Below are positions 8,546 through 18,063 of a DNA stretch of 64,000 nucleotides, piece after piece. The translations under genes were made by a program, and so were the position numbers. How positions within the stretch are numbered: position 1 is the stretch's first letter; the number at the start of each line of letters is the position of its first letter. The notes under the pieces are model-generated. The model worked only from the letters and a program-made list of their open reading frames with translations, searched no databases and was not told the DNA's origin. The stretch comes from Saprospiraceae bacterium (GTDB lineage Bacteria; Bacteroidota; Bacteroidia; Chitinophagales; Saprospiraceae): NCBI GenBank assembly GCA_016710235.1, contig JADJLG010000001.1, forward strand, positions 795,501 to 859,500, written 5' to 3'.

Positions 8546-9308
8546 AATCGTGAAAATAAGCTTGGTTTACAGAAATAATGTAATGTTCTATCAATGGAAT
8601 TCTTCTCACCGATTCGCAACCTTGGAAACCATGTAACATTTCAGGTTTATAGGAATCTATCAGTTGAGCCCAATATTTTATCGCTAAAGGTAAATAAGAC
8701 CAGTGCCATTTCTCTTCATTAAAGCCATGTTCCCGTGTGTGAATACCTTTGGGTAAATAAGTTTGACTAAATCCGAACTTTGCAGCGTTCTTGATCAGCC
8801 AGAAGTAAACGTTTTTTCCTTCATCAGTTTCAAAATATTCCGACTCTACGGAATTGATATCTATATCGGTACCCCAGTGATGCCTGGAAAAACCTGGAGG
8901 CGCAGTGTATTCCAGAATTTTGTATGCCCGATCTATGGGATCTGGATGGCTCCTCGTAAGTTTGAGATCCTCGACTTTGGTCCGTCCATACCATTTGTTC
9001 TCCCATAGTTCCTTTTGCTTATCAAAATTGCGTGTAGCGGATACGATAGTCAGGATGATACTATCTTTTTCTGCAGCTTCAGCCATCATAGCGAAAGCTT
9101 TGTAAGCTTCTTCCTGCATATATCTCCGCTCAATCGAATATTTTGAATCTATGGCTACGAATCCCTCTTCTGTGGCTGGATCAAAACGCCCTGTAATGAT
9201 TTGGTGATCTACCTCTTTTTGCATAATCAATAATTCAAATCCGGAACTTGGCATGCACAGCCCGACTAGCAATATTAATGCAGTAATCCATCGTCCGATC
9301 CGATTCAT
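8526..9308 (-). CDS. M15-family D-alanyl-D-alanine carboxypeptidase-like protein
   Basis: The 260-residue product begins with a signal peptide (residues 1-23) and belongs to the VanY/DacB-type zinc peptidases that trim cell-wall peptides. The zinc motif SRHHWGTDID (residues 141-150) supplies His143 and Asp150, and EKWHW (199-203) supplies the catalytic Glu and third ligand His202. The protein would act in the periplasm. It lies 32 bases behind the SRPBCC/GyrI-like gene and overlaps the thioredoxin-like gene, so it is part of one transcription unit. Substrate could be peptidoglycan or another peptide. Confidence 0.87.
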   Translation of the reverse strand: MNRIGRWITALILLVGLCMPSSGFELLIMQKEVDHQIITGRFDPATEEGFVAIDSKYSIERRYMQEEAYKAFAMMAEAAEKDSIILTIVSATRNFDKQKELWENKWYGRTKVEDLKLTRSHPDPIDRAYKILEYTAPPGFSRHHWGTDIDINSVESEYFETDEGKNVYFWLIKNAAKFGFSQTYLPKGIHTREHGFNEEKWHWSYLPLAIKYWAQLIDSYKPEMLHGFQGCESVRRIPLIEHYIISVNQAYFHDYVPDGF

Positions 9309-9340
9309 TCACGATACTATTTATCAACAATCGCAGTTCA

Positions 9341-10456
9341 CTACTGCGGATGTCTATTGTACTCCTCGAGTTTTTGTTGTCTCTCACGCTCTTGCATTTT
9401 GATCATGTCTTCGTAGCTTCTGTTTTGGAAAGCTTTGGTATTGCCAGGATTAGAATTGATCAAATAATAGATATTCGTGAGCCACTTGCTTGTGTCAGGT
9501 TCCTGAGAAGGGCTGGTCACATATTCTTCAATAATTGGAGCATCCAATTGTAAGTTCAGGTTTCGAACAATGTAGTCCAGCTTAACGTGAGCATTGCGAA
9601 GTGTACTATAGAATCCGTAATGGGCGAGTTTAATACACTGTGTCCCACCTACCTTTTCACATTCGAATCCCGGTCTAACTTTTATTTTATTGGGTACAGG
9701 AAGAGCTGCCATGATATAGACATAATTGTTCTCGCCATCCCAATCATAGGTCAATCCAACCGGAGGTCCAGTTGGCGTAATGTTCAAGCTATCCAGATAA
9801 GCATAAATTTTTGGGTAAACTCGTGCATAAAAAGAAGGTATTTTACTGTTGACTATAGGTTCACGTATTCCAACGTAGTATTTCTCATCATAAGCTTCCC
9901 TGCTCATTCCAAACTGAGTTTTGATCAATCCCTCCATATAATCTTTCATACCTGCAAGATCTCTGTCAAATCTCTTTTCCAGTTGTTTGTCCAGACTTTT
10001 ATAGAAATATCTCTTATAAAAAGGTATTGGCTTAGCTAGTCTTGCCCGAAATGTCACATAAACTGAAGCATTGTTTTCAGGCAAAATGCTCCAACTGCAA
10101 AGCAAATCAGAAGGCAGTCTGTTTGAGCTTATTTTAGCGGTAATCAAAGAGTCCTTCAAAGATTCCTGGATAATTGTGGTTCCTTCACCTATAACCGGGC
10201 CCTTAAAATTAAAACTTGCGCCAACATTGACATCTCGACCTCCAGGAGTAAAACTCATAGCCGGATCCTCTTTTTGCCAACTATACCATTTTGGCCAATC
10301 GTTGACACCATTGAGGATAATATATGCGAGTGCATAGTTTCCTGATACTTTAATCTCTTTTTCAGTTTTGTATGTTGAGGGAGAAGATAAATTGAGTATG
10401 ATAAATCCCATCAATCCTGCCAGGACTACACTTGCGATGATGATATATTTTTTCAT
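9341..10456 (-). CDS. SRPBCC-domain plus GyrI-like effector-binding domain protein, membrane-anchored
   Basis: The 371-residue protein has an N-terminal membrane segment (IIIASVVLAGLMGFIIL). Residues about 35-165 resemble the polyketide-cyclase/SRPBCC ligand-binding fold (WPKWYSWQKEDP, then FNFKGPVIGEG). Residues about 190-310 resemble the GyrI-like small-molecule-binding domain of AraC-type activators (AALPVPNKIKVRPGFECE, then AHYGFYSTLRNAHVKLDYIV). The same architecture recurs in Bacteroidota as a membrane-attached protein with no DNA-binding domain. The last 60 residues are polar and Gln/Arg-rich. The gene lies 33 bases behind rng. Ligand and role are unknown. Confidence 0.75.
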   Translation of the reverse strand: MKKYIIIASVVLAGLMGFIILNLSSPSTYKTEKEIKVSGNYALAYIILNGVNDWPKWYSWQKEDPAMSFTPGGRDVNVGASFNFKGPVIGEGTTIIQESLKDSLITAKISSNRLPSDLLCSWSILPENNASVYVTFRARLAKPIPFYKRYFYKSLDKQLEKRFDRDLAGMKDYMEGLIKTQFGMSREAYDEKYYVGIREPIVNSKIPSFYARVYPKIYAYLDSLNITPTGPPVGLTYDWDGENNYVYIMAALPVPNKIKVRPGFECEKVGGTQCIKLAHYGFYSTLRNAHVKLDYIVRNLNLQLDAPIIEEYVTSPSQEPDTSKWLTNIYYLINSNPGNTKAFQNRSYEDMIKMQERERQQKLEEYNRHPQ

Positions 10457-10489
10457 TTCTTGGAGATCAATTGTTGATAAACGAGTCTA

Positions 10490-12043
10490 CTAGGTATTTA
10501 GTTTGATTTCATCATCAGGGCCATCAAAAAAGCTAAACTGGATCATCGGCAAATCATTATCTTCTACAATTTTGATCCATTTGTGGTACTTTCGATACCA
10601 TTTCCATTTATAATTGAAGATGCCTTTTGTGAGATAGGCATATATGAAAGGATGTACTTTCAGGATCAAGCTTTTAGGTGGTCTTGTATTCAGAATGAAG
10701 TCCAGATCTCGCTCTATCTGATCGAGAATGAGAATACTTGGATTTATTTTCCCAGTACCAGCACAAGAAGGGCAGGTCTCGGCAGTATTGATCTTCATCT
10801 CAGGTTTTTCGCGTTGCCTGGTGATTTGCATGAGACCAAATTTACTGAGAGGAAGTATGGTATGTTGGGATCTATCGGCTTCCATAAACTCCCTCATTTT
10901 GTTGTAGAGAGTGGCCTTGCTGTCATTGTTCTTCATATCGATGAAATCAATGATAATTAATCCACCAATGTCTCTAAGCCTCAGCTGTCTGGCGATTTCA
11001 GCTGCAGCTTCAGTGTTGACCTGGAGGGCAGCGGTTTCCTGATCGAGGCGCTGACTTTTGGGTCCTGAATTGACATCTATGACATGCATGGCTTCGGTAT
11101 GCTCCAAAACGATATAAGCACCGCTGGGCAAAGTGGATGTTTGGCCGAATGAGGACTTGATTTGTTTTTTTATCCCATAGGCATCAAAAATGGGTCTTGG
11201 TCCTTTGTAGTATTGAAGAATCCCTGATTTTTCCGGCATATTAGCTTCCAAATAGTGCGAGATGCTGTCGTGCATATCTTTGTCATTCACTACTATTCTG
11301 GAAAAGCTTTTATTAAGAAGGTCGCGAATAAGACTGCTCGTTTTGTCGAGTTCGCTCAGGAGCTTTACAGGAGGTTTTGCTTTGAACAATTGCTCATGGA
11401 TGGTCTTCCATTTTTCAACCAAAGCATTCACTTCTTCATGCAGTTCAGCAACTTTTTTTCCTTCTGCAGCTGTACGGACAACAACACCAAAATTCTTAGG
11501 TCTGATGCTTTCAATCAGGTGGAAAAGTCGGTTTCGTTCTTCGGTATTTGCAATTTTCTTGGAGATGGCAATACTGTTCATGAAAGGGGTCAAGACCAGG
11601 TATCTACCTGGAATTGTGATTTCACAGCTGAGCCTGTGACCTTTGGTGGAAATTGGTTCTTTTAAAATCTGGACCAATGCTGTATTTCTTTTGTCTACGA
11701 CTTGGGCTACTTTCCCATTCTTGTTAATCTCCGGTTGGAGTTCAAATTGATCCAGCATGGGGCTGGAATAAGACCCATTAGTGACTAATGAGGTATAATG
11801 CAATACTGAACTCATCTGGGGGCCCATGTCTGTATAATGCAGGAATGATTCTTTTTTGTGCCCAATATCCACAAAAGCAGCATTCAGTCCGGGCATCAGT
11901 TTTCTGATTTGGCCCAGAAATATATCACCTACATTGAACTGCGTGTTAGATTTCTGCTTGTGCAATTCGACAAGCATTTTATCTTCGAGAAGGGCTATTT
12001 CTACGACAGAATTATAAACGGAAATGATTAGTTCTTTTTCCAT
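10490..12043 (-). CDS. rng: Ribonuclease E/G family protein
   Basis: RNase G/E cuts single-stranded A/U-rich RNA in rRNA maturation and mRNA turnover. The 517-residue protein has an N-terminal S1-like RNA-binding domain (GDIFLGQIRKLMPGLNAAFVDIG), the DNase-I-like catalytic core with the metal-binding aspartates in MHVIDVNSG and GLIIIDFIDM, and the zinc-link CPSC that joins dimers. It lacks the long C-terminal scaffold of RNase E and is the length of RNase G. The 268 bases upstream to the bS22-like gene hold no gene and could be its leader; RNase E/G leaders are often autoregulatory, but I see no clear structure to prove it. Confidence 0.94.
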   Translation of the reverse strand: MEKELIISVYNSVVEIALLEDKMLVELHKQKSNTQFNVGDIFLGQIRKLMPGLNAAFVDIGHKKESFLHYTDMGPQMSSVLHYTSLVTNGSYSSPMLDQFELQPEINKNGKVAQVVDKRNTALVQILKEPISTKGHRLSCEITIPGRYLVLTPFMNSIAISKKIANTEERNRLFHLIESIRPKNFGVVVRTAAEGKKVAELHEEVNALVEKWKTIHEQLFKAKPPVKLLSELDKTSSLIRDLLNKSFSRIVVNDKDMHDSISHYLEANMPEKSGILQYYKGPRPIFDAYGIKKQIKSSFGQTSTLPSGAYIVLEHTEAMHVIDVNSGPKSQRLDQETAALQVNTEAAAEIARQLRLRDIGGLIIIDFIDMKNNDSKATLYNKMREFMEADRSQHTILPLSKFGLMQITRQREKPEMKINTAETCPSCAGTGKINPSILILDQIERDLDFILNTRPPKSLILKVHPFIYAYLTKGIFNYKWKWYRKYHKWIKIVEDNDLPMIQFSFFDGPDDEIKLNT

Positions 12044-12311
12044 GCACCTGGCTTTCTTGCGGGCCTGAGGTGATTCTTTCAGTAAATAGGTGACAGAACA
12101 GAGGATTGAAATCCCAAGTTGATATTTCTTATCGGTTTTGGGTCAAGATCGATTGATATCGAAAAAGCAGCAATACCTTAGACAGCCAGACTTCATGAAT
12201 CAGAAGAGAGGCAAGTCGGAATTGCCGCGGGATTACTTGGGAAGGCCATATACGGTAATATACTGTCCCAGCGCCTAAATCTGAAGAGGCACTTTCGTCC
12301 CGCAAATGATT

Positions 12312-12407
12312 TTATCTGTTCTTCTTTTTGTGCCTATTTTTTCTTAGGCGCTTTTTACGCTTGTGTGTAGCGATTTTGTGTCTTTTTCTTTTTTTACCGC
12401 AAGGCAT
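12312..12407 (-). CDS. AURKAIP1/COX24-like mini ribosomal protein (bS22-type)
   Basis: This 31-residue ORF starts MPCGKKRKRHKIATHKRKKR and ends NRHKKKNR. It is almost entirely basic and matches the tiny AURKAIP1/COX24-domain proteins encoded in Bacteroidota genomes, relatives of mitochondrial mS38 and mycobacterial bS22, which bind 16S rRNA at the subunit interface. It is only five bases downstream of the TPR-like gene on the same strand, and just before rng. It is too short for ordinary gene calling. Identification rests on composition, the KRKRHK-ATHKRKKR pattern and location. Confidence 0.85.
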   Translation of the reverse strand: MPCGKKRKRHKIATHKRKKRLRKNRHKKKNR

Positions 12408-12412
12408 AATTT

Positions 12413-13168
12413 TTATTTTTTAAAACAATTTATCAAATATGATTCTGCTTCAGAGGATCGATTTGTCATTTCCAACAAATCAACCATGAGGCAATTTACA
12501 ATCGGGTCCTTTGGAAGTTTGCGCATCAGATTTTGCAACCTTTTTTCTGCCTTATCCCATTGTCCGGAGCGCAATGACAGCGACACCAGTATTTTTTGGA
12601 CCGGATCGTAGTCCGGAAACTCAGTCTCTATAGACTTAAGCGCTGTCACGGCTATCATTGGATTCTTTTCAAAATCCTGCATAACAATCGCTGTTCGAAA
12701 CGCCGGATTTTTAGAATTCAACTCCAGGCCTTTTTTTGAAGCGATCTCTGACAACAATGTCAAAGTATCTTGCCTGAGATCCGGCTTTGCAGACATAAAA
12801 TACTGCAATCCGTACTCAGTGACTTTCTGCCAGTTCTGTTCATTGGCTTGGGTTGAAGCAATTCTTGCAGCGAAGAGAGCTGCTTCTACTTGCATCCCGT
12901 TTTTATTCAGCCAGTTAGAGACTTCCCAGCCACGTTCCTGCCAAACAGCCGTTCCCGCAGTGGATTCACTCCACAATTTTTCTAGTCTAATGAATTCAGC
13001 ATTCTGAATTCGCGGCAGTTTATACTGCTCTATCTGTAACTCCGGCTTCTCAGTCTGAGAAACTTTTGGTACTTTGGGCTTAGCAGGTTGATCAGGTTTC
13101 ATGCGGAGAAAAACCGCGCTCAACACCAAGAAGATGAAGCAAATGGTAGCGAGTACCCAAGGCTTCAT
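12413..13168 (-). CDS. TPR-like membrane-anchored protein
   Basis: The 251-residue protein has one N-terminal membrane segment (residues 4-21) and a Pro/Lys-rich linker (about 25-50). The rest is alpha-helical, and its spacing resembles degenerate tetratricopeptide repeats, with Trp, Leu, Ala and Asp-Pro positions (SGQWDKAEKRLQNLMRKLPK, then MTNRSSEAESYL). It sits one base after the HU gene and five before the bS22-like gene. The position between HU and rng is one I recall for a TPR protein in many Bacteroidota. A scaffold role on the periplasmic side is possible; no partner can be named. Confidence 0.7.
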   Translation of the reverse strand: MKPWVLATICFIFLVLSAVFLRMKPDQPAKPKVPKVSQTEKPELQIEQYKLPRIQNAEFIRLEKLWSESTAGTAVWQERGWEVSNWLNKNGMQVEAALFAARIASTQANEQNWQKVTEYGLQYFMSAKPDLRQDTLTLLSEIASKKGLELNSKNPAFRTAIVMQDFEKNPMIAVTALKSIETEFPDYDPVQKILVSLSLRSGQWDKAEKRLQNLMRKLPKDPIVNCLMVDLLEMTNRSSEAESYLINCFKK

Positions 13169-13169
13169 A

Positions 13170-13490
13170 TTAATCCTCTATCTCATCATCGTAATCTGCT
13201 CCTTCCGGCTCCTTTCCCAACTTGACATGGTCCACAAACACCTTTGCAGGTTTGAAGGATGGGATAAAATGCTCCGGAATTTCTATTGCCACATTCTTTT
13301 TGATGTGACGACCGATTTTCTTAGCTCTTTTTTTAACGATAAATGAGCCAAACCCTCTGATATACACATTTTCTCCCTGGGCCAAGGAATTTTTAACTTC
13401 TTTAAAGAACATTTCCATAGAGACTAAAACGTCCACTTTTGGAACTCCAGATTTATCAGATATTAAAGACACTAAGTCTGCCTTTCTCAT
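13170..13490 (-). CDS. hup: HU family DNA-binding protein
   Basis: From the ATG at 13490 the protein has 106 residues: MRKADLVSLISDKSG, typical of HU/IHF, then the hinge segment GENVYIRGFGSFIVKKRAKKIGRHI and the arm with PSFKPAKVF, which intercalates and bends DNA. An acidic tail (EGADYDDEIED) extends beyond the usual 90-residue length. A TTG at 13508 would add six residues, but the ATG reproduces the family N-terminus. It opens the minus-strand gene series that ends at 7982. Confidence 0.93.
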   Translation of the reverse strand: MRKADLVSLISDKSGVPKVDVLVSMEMFFKEVKNSLAQGENVYIRGFGSFIVKKRAKKIGRHIKKNVAIEIPEHFIPSFKPAKVFVDHVKLGKEPEGADYDDEIED

Positions 13491-13949
13491 TCGCTTGATT
13501 TTTAACAAGTTATAAAAAGCTTCCCCAAAGAGAGGTGCAAATTTCGCAATTTTATCGAGTTTACAAAATTTTTTCAGCTTTTTTCTAGTAAAAAGTCATT
13601 ATAACTTTTTCTATATCAAGCAGATAGGCAGCGGATCCGGGCACCATCGGCTTCCTTTTTGGCTTCCATTAATACTGCAAACTGTCCCAAAAGTGACAGA
13701 AAATTACTTCTAAAAACTGCCTCATGCACACACGTTAAGCTCAGTATTCTTGCACTAGAACCTTTTAAAGTAAGCTTTCTTGATCTGCTCGAATTCTTCC
13801 AGCACCCAAAACTGTCTATAACTCAGTCGTAGCCCATTTAAATCAATTCTTTAAAATTACGCCTTTTTGATTAAAACCCAGTGCGATATCTTTAAAAATC
13901 ATAATCTAAAACCGCCATTTGTTGTAATTTGTATAAAAACAGAAAGATC
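13491..13949. other. 460 bases without a gene between divergent genes
   Basis: This region lies between HU (minus) and the DUF1697 gene (plus) and must hold both promoters. No frame of note and no strong hairpin is visible. No clear TAnnTTTG box stands in a good position for either gene. Confidence 0.5.
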
Positions 13950-14504
13950 ATGGAGACTTATATTTCCCTTTTGCGGGGAATCAATGTCAGTGGAAAGCAT
14001 TTGATCAAAATGGAAGATCTGAGAAATTTACTGACTCAAGCAGGACTTCTACAAATTAAGACATATATCCAAAGTGGAAATCTCGTCTATCAATCCTCAG
14101 AAAGAAACATAGAAAGTCTGAACGGAATTATTGAAAAAACAATTTTTAACAATTATAAATTTGAAGTTCCAGTCATCACCCTTAAATTGAACGATCTGGA
14201 AAAAGCCAGAGACGAAAATCCATTTTTAATCGACCCATTGAAATCAACATCGAAGATGCACATCAGCTTTCTAAAGCAATTACCTGAAACGGAAAATCAA
14301 ACTAAACTCTTAGAAATCAAATCCCCACCAGATGAAATCATCATCAAGCAAAAAGTAATATACCTGTATTGCCCAGAAGGATATGGAAACACAAAATACT
14401 CCTCCAATACTCTTGATAAAATCCTTAAAGTCGTAAATACCAGCAGAAACTGGAAGACAACAAACGAGCTTATTCACTTGGCTACAGAATTGAAGAAAAA
14501 ATAA
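13950..14504 (+). CDS. DUF1697 domain-containing protein
   Basis: From the ATG at 13950 the protein has 184 residues, the usual size for DUF1697. It begins with the family signature ETYISLLRGINVSGKHLIKM and continues with the GL-KTYIQSGNLVYQS strand that defines the family. The C-terminal half has the equivalent of IYLYCPEGYGNTKYS and ends with a helix. No biochemical role is established for the family. A TTG start at 13929 would add seven unlikely residues. The gene is isolated, with gaps of several hundred bases on both sides. Confidence 0.88.
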   Translation: METYISLLRGINVSGKHLIKMEDLRNLLTQAGLLQIKTYIQSGNLVYQSSERNIESLNGIIEKTIFNNYKFEVPVITLKLNDLEKARDENPFLIDPLKSTSKMHISFLKQLPETENQTKLLEIKSPPDEIIIKQKVIYLYCPEGYGNTKYSSNTLDKILKVVNTSRNWKTTNELIHLATELKKK

Positions 14505-14998
14505 ACCATCATTAGTATTGCTTCAAATTAAACTGAGATAATAGGGGCAAATATATGGTAGGACCAATTCAAAAGTGGAAGAGATAGTTTAATATCATAA
14601 CCACCGGAAAAATGCTTTTTACTAGTGTCCCGAATTGATTCAAACGCTTGTATACTCTCAGAAATAAAATCAATTTAAATATAAAACTATGTTTTGATAG
14701 TTGGATCAAATTCATCTGACAAGTGAATACAAACAGAATACAATCTACTTCAAGTAAAATATAGAAGATTACTGATCCATCATCGAAAGGCATTTCGCCA
14801 TAAAAATTGGAATGTGGTAAGGTAAAGTTCACTTTTAGATAATATACACCCATTCATTTGAAACTAATACTAAATTATTCTTTTCTATCTCCGGAATTTG
14901 TCTAAGCTAGTTTTTAGAATACAATTAATACTATTCAGATAATCAAACACCTTGTCCATAATTTTTGGTCTTGAAGTTTAGCTCCAATTCACTTCCAT
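14505..14998. other. About 490 bases without a convincing gene
   Basis: A minus-strand frame at 14569-14853 is open but has low-complexity hydrophobic content and no recognisable motif, so I do not call it. No terminator or promoter stands out. Confidence 0.45.
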
Positions 14999-15907
14999 CT
15001 ATTTCTGCTGCGTCATCATCTTTGGCAGTCGAAATACACCATTTGAATTTACTGCCTCGAGTTGGTAAACATAATTTCCGTTTGGGATATTCAACTTACT
15101 CGGATTTACTTCAATTTGGTAATCTCCAGACTCTTTCCTTTCATTGAGTAAAGTTGCGACCTTCCTTCCATTTAGATCCCACAACTCCAATTTCACATGA
15201 GATGCTTGTTTCAATCGGAACGGAATCAGTGTTTTGGTCTGATAAGGATTAGGGAAATTTTGCTCTAACTCAAAAACTTTGAAAGTCTCTCTTTCGATAT
15301 GCCCAATCCCTGTGGTTCCATTGCCCTGCACACTTACTTCAAGAAACGAGTGATACTCTCCTGTATTTGAATTCTCCTCAAGTGTGGTGAGCTGATACAC
15401 ATGACCGTCTGCAAATATATTGTCCTGAGCAAAACTCAAAGGATTGGCACCCTTGGGGTAAAGTGAGGAATTACTTGAATTTAATTCATTTTTTACCGAA
15501 AGTGGAAAGGTAAGCTGAGAAATTGCCGAATAGGATGAACTAACATAAACTTGAAAGTGAATGTGACATATACGGCCATTATACCACCCGGGAAATATTG
15601 TAATGAATTCCACTTCTCCATTGGCATCAGTAAATTGATATCCTCGCAGTTGAGTTCCATTTGGATTTCCAGGATTATTGCCGGTATTGTATCCAGAATA
15701 AACACCATTCTTATCGCAATGCCAGATATTTACTCTTAGGTTTCTCATTGGCTCACAATTATTCAGACCGAAAATTTTCAATTTTAGGTTCAATTTTACA
15801 CCTTGTTCAGATTCTCTGACATCTTGCCGAAAGAAAGTTTGGTTTTCTGTCAAATCCAATGGAAATGGCCCTGCCGTTTCGCTTGAAATTAAGACACAAG
15901 CTTCCAT
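14999..15907 (-). CDS. Intradiol dioxygenase-like protein with T9SS sorting domain
   Basis: The 302-residue frame from the first ATG contains an intradiol ring-cleavage dioxygenase domain. LRVNIWHCDKNGVYSGY holds the first Tyr ligand (Tyr70 or Tyr73), and GWYNGRICHIHFQV holds Tyr109, His115 and His117: the two-Tyr, two-His ferric site. The C-terminal 85 residues (FELEQNFPNPYQTKTLIPF onward, ending PKMMTQQK) are a type A T9SS sorting domain, so the protein is meant for the outer surface. The leader is odd. The frame stays open upstream to about 16006 and encodes KKIKRIDFLKGAGIGFALP, a signal-like peptide, yet no ATG, GTG or TTG starts it. The real start may be unusual or damaged. Substrate is unknown. 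Confidence 0.82.
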   Translation of the reverse strand: MEACVLISSETAGPFPLDLTENQTFFRQDVRESEQGVKLNLKLKIFGLNNCEPMRNLRVNIWHCDKNGVYSGYNTGNNPGNPNGTQLRGYQFTDANGEVEFITIFPGWYNGRICHIHFQVYVSSSYSAISQLTFPLSVKNELNSSNSSLYPKGANPLSFAQDNIFADGHVYQLTTLEENSNTGEYHSFLEVSVQGNGTTGIGHIERETFKVFELEQNFPNPYQTKTLIPFRLKQASHVKLELWDLNGRKVATLLNERKESGDYQIEVNPSKLNIPNGNYVYQLEAVNSNGVFRLPKMMTQQK

Positions 15908-16006
15908 TAATTCTTGTCGGTTTTTTGAAAATGCTGAAATTTTTTCTATAGGTAAGGCAAAGCCAATACCTGCTCCTTTTAAAAAGTCTATCCTTTTTAT
16001 TTTTTT

Positions 16007-16544
16007 AAATTTATTGTGAAAAATCGAATTTATAGATTGCCTTTACTTCAAGCTTTTATTTCCAGCTGAATTTCAAAAAGGTAAGATATTCCAGAGGTTC
16101 AGTTTCTCTAATTCATTTCTCTCGCATCCTGTCCAAATATAGTTCAATTTTTTGAGTCCAAGCTATACATTTCATTGGACCTTAATACCTACTTGATATA
16201 CAATGACTTAAGCTCTTTGCCTTAACATTTTATCCTGCTTTTCCTGAAGCAATACAATAAATGAGCTGATTCAGGAGCGAAAACAAGGCTAACTCAAACA
16301 GAAGAAAACAAAATAGTAAAACATGTTTTACCGAATATTTCATTTTAAAGTGCAAATGAAATTTTGCGTTTATCAAATTTGGTTTGCCTGGCTGATATCT
16401 ACAACAGCTGATCCCAAAATAGAATAGTCTCCATTTGAAAGGAGAAAGCAATAAATTTTAAGAAATTTAACTTTCCTCAGGACATAATGCCTACCTCCCA
16501 TTGGGATATTAACTACCTTCGTTGCCACATTTAAATAAAAAGAT
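16007..16544. other. About 540 bases without a convincing gene
   Basis: Between the leader of the intradiol-dioxygenase-like gene and yicC. Short minus-strand frames at 16230-16451 and 16373-16639 have no recognisable content, and the second overlaps the yicC start. No clear promoter or terminator was found. Confidence 0.45.
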
Positions 16545-17420
16545 ATGCTTCTATCCATGACAGGTTTTGGCAATGCCAAGGGACATTTCGGCGACAAAGA
16601 AATTGCTATAGAAATCCGCTGTCTCAACTCCAAAGTCAATGACTTCAGATTAAAAATGCCTACGTCCTATCGTCAGAAAGAACTGGAACTCAGGAAGATC
16701 CTGAATGAAAAAGTGATCCGTGGCAAGCTGGATGTCAACATTTATGCCGATCAAGATACAGAAGAAGAAGATTTCTCCATCAATGACAAGCTGTTCCGCA
16801 ACTATGCCAGACAACTCAAAAGCCTGTCCGATGAAATCGATCTTAGCTCATCAGATATCCTGAATGCTATTTTGAAATTTCCCAACGTCATCGAATCTCA
16901 AGAAACCCTCATATCGGACGATGAATTCAAGTTCGTGGTAGGATTACTCCTTGAAGCCATAGAACAGCTCAATGATTTTCGCACGATTGAAGGGAGTATC
17001 ATCAGTAAGGATATGGCGCTCCGGCTGTCACTTATCCTGGACCACCTCAAGCAAGTTGAACAGTATGAGTTAGAGCGAGACAGGCAGGTTAAAGACAAAT
17101 TACGAAAAGCATTTGAACTCAATTTTAACAACGAGCAAATAGACAAGAATAGATTTGAACAGGAGCTCATTTTTTATCTGGAACGATTAGATTTTACGGA
17201 AGAGAAAGTAAGGCTCAAGCAACATTGTGACTACTTTCTTTCTGAACTCAGTCAAAATGAAAATTCCAAGTCCAAAAAACTAGGATTCATCAGCCAGGAA
17301 ATAGGCCGTGAGATCAACACATTGGGTGCGAAAGCTCAACATAGTTTGATCCAAAAACACGTCGTTCTCATGAAGGATGAACTCGAAAAAATCAAAGAGC
17401 AACTGAATAATGCGCTTTAA
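16545..17420 (+). CDS. yicC: YicC/YloC family endoribonuclease
   Basis: The 291-residue protein starts with the family hallmark MLLSMTGFGNAKG and ends with the DUF1732-type C-terminus containing KLGFISQEIGREINTLGAKA. YicC proteins are endoribonucleases; E. coli YicC takes part in decay of the small RNA RyhB. The middle is helical and charged, as in the family. gmk begins three bases after the stop, the conserved yicC-gmk pair, so the two are cotranscribed. Confidence 0.94.
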   Translation: MLLSMTGFGNAKGHFGDKEIAIEIRCLNSKVNDFRLKMPTSYRQKELELRKILNEKVIRGKLDVNIYADQDTEEEDFSINDKLFRNYARQLKSLSDEIDLSSSDILNAILKFPNVIESQETLISDDEFKFVVGLLLEAIEQLNDFRTIEGSIISKDMALRLSLILDHLKQVEQYELERDRQVKDKLRKAFELNFNNEQIDKNRFEQELIFYLERLDFTEEKVRLKQHCDYFLSELSQNENSKSKKLGFISQEIGREINTLGAKAQHSLIQKHVVLMKDELEKIKEQLNNAL

Positions 17421-17423
17421 ACC

Positions 17424-17999
17424 ATGCAAAGTCCATCTCCCAAAATCATCATCCTCACGGCACCTTCCGGATCAGGGAAGACCACACTGGCTCAATACCT
17501 GTTAGCCAAATACCCGGAACTGGATTTTTCGGTTTCCGCCACAACGCGCGCTCCCAGACAACATGAGGCCAATGGTATAAACTATTATTTCTACAATAAA
17601 AATGAATTTCAACAGCTGATCACCGAAGGTAAATTGCTGGAATACCAGGAAGTGTACCCGGGCCAATTCTACGGCACGCTGAATGCTGAGGTAGATCGGA
17701 TCTGCTCAGCCGGCAAGACTGCTCTGTTTGACATAGACGTCAAGGGAGCTTATAATCTGGAACAATCTAATTTGCCAAACGTACTTTCAGTTTATATCAA
17801 AACTTCGAGCCTTGACGTGCTGAGACAGCGGTTAATTGCAAGAGGAACGGAATCTTCAGAAAGTATAGAAAAGAGGCTATTCAAAGCGAAAGAAGAACTT
17901 GAATATGCCAAGTATTTCGACTATGTGATCACCAACGACCGCTTGGAGCTCGCCCAAAAAATGATATCGGTGCTCGTAGAAGATTTTCTGGCACGCTAG
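17424..17999 (+). CDS. gmk: Guanylate kinase
   Basis: Guanylate kinase converts GMP to GDP with ATP. The 191-residue protein opens with the P-loop LTAPSGSGKTTLAQYLL, followed by the GMP-binding block SVSATTRAPRQHEANGINYYF and the LLEYQEVYPGQFYGT region. DIDVKGAYNL is the switch, and the lid is RLIARGTESSESIEKRL. It is slightly shorter than the E. coli enzyme but complete. It is coupled to yicC with a three-base gap. Confidence 0.96.
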   Translation: MQSPSPKIIILTAPSGSGKTTLAQYLLAKYPELDFSVSATTRAPRQHEANGINYYFYNKNEFQQLITEGKLLEYQEVYPGQFYGTLNAEVDRICSAGKTALFDIDVKGAYNLEQSNLPNVLSVYIKTSSLDVLRQRLIARGTESSESIEKRLFKAKEELEYAKYFDYVITNDRLELAQKMISVLVEDFLAR

Positions 18000-18063
18000 A
18001 TTTCCTCTTCTACATTTCAGTATTCATTCCTTGCGAAATACATAAATTGGCTTCATTTCATTG

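Noticed and set aside
14569..14853. 94-codon minus-strand hydrophobic frame
   Set aside because: No family resemblance and biased AT-rich composition; probably chance.
16230..16639. Two short minus-strand frames before yicC
   Set aside because: They overlap each other and the yicC start and show no protein-like pattern.
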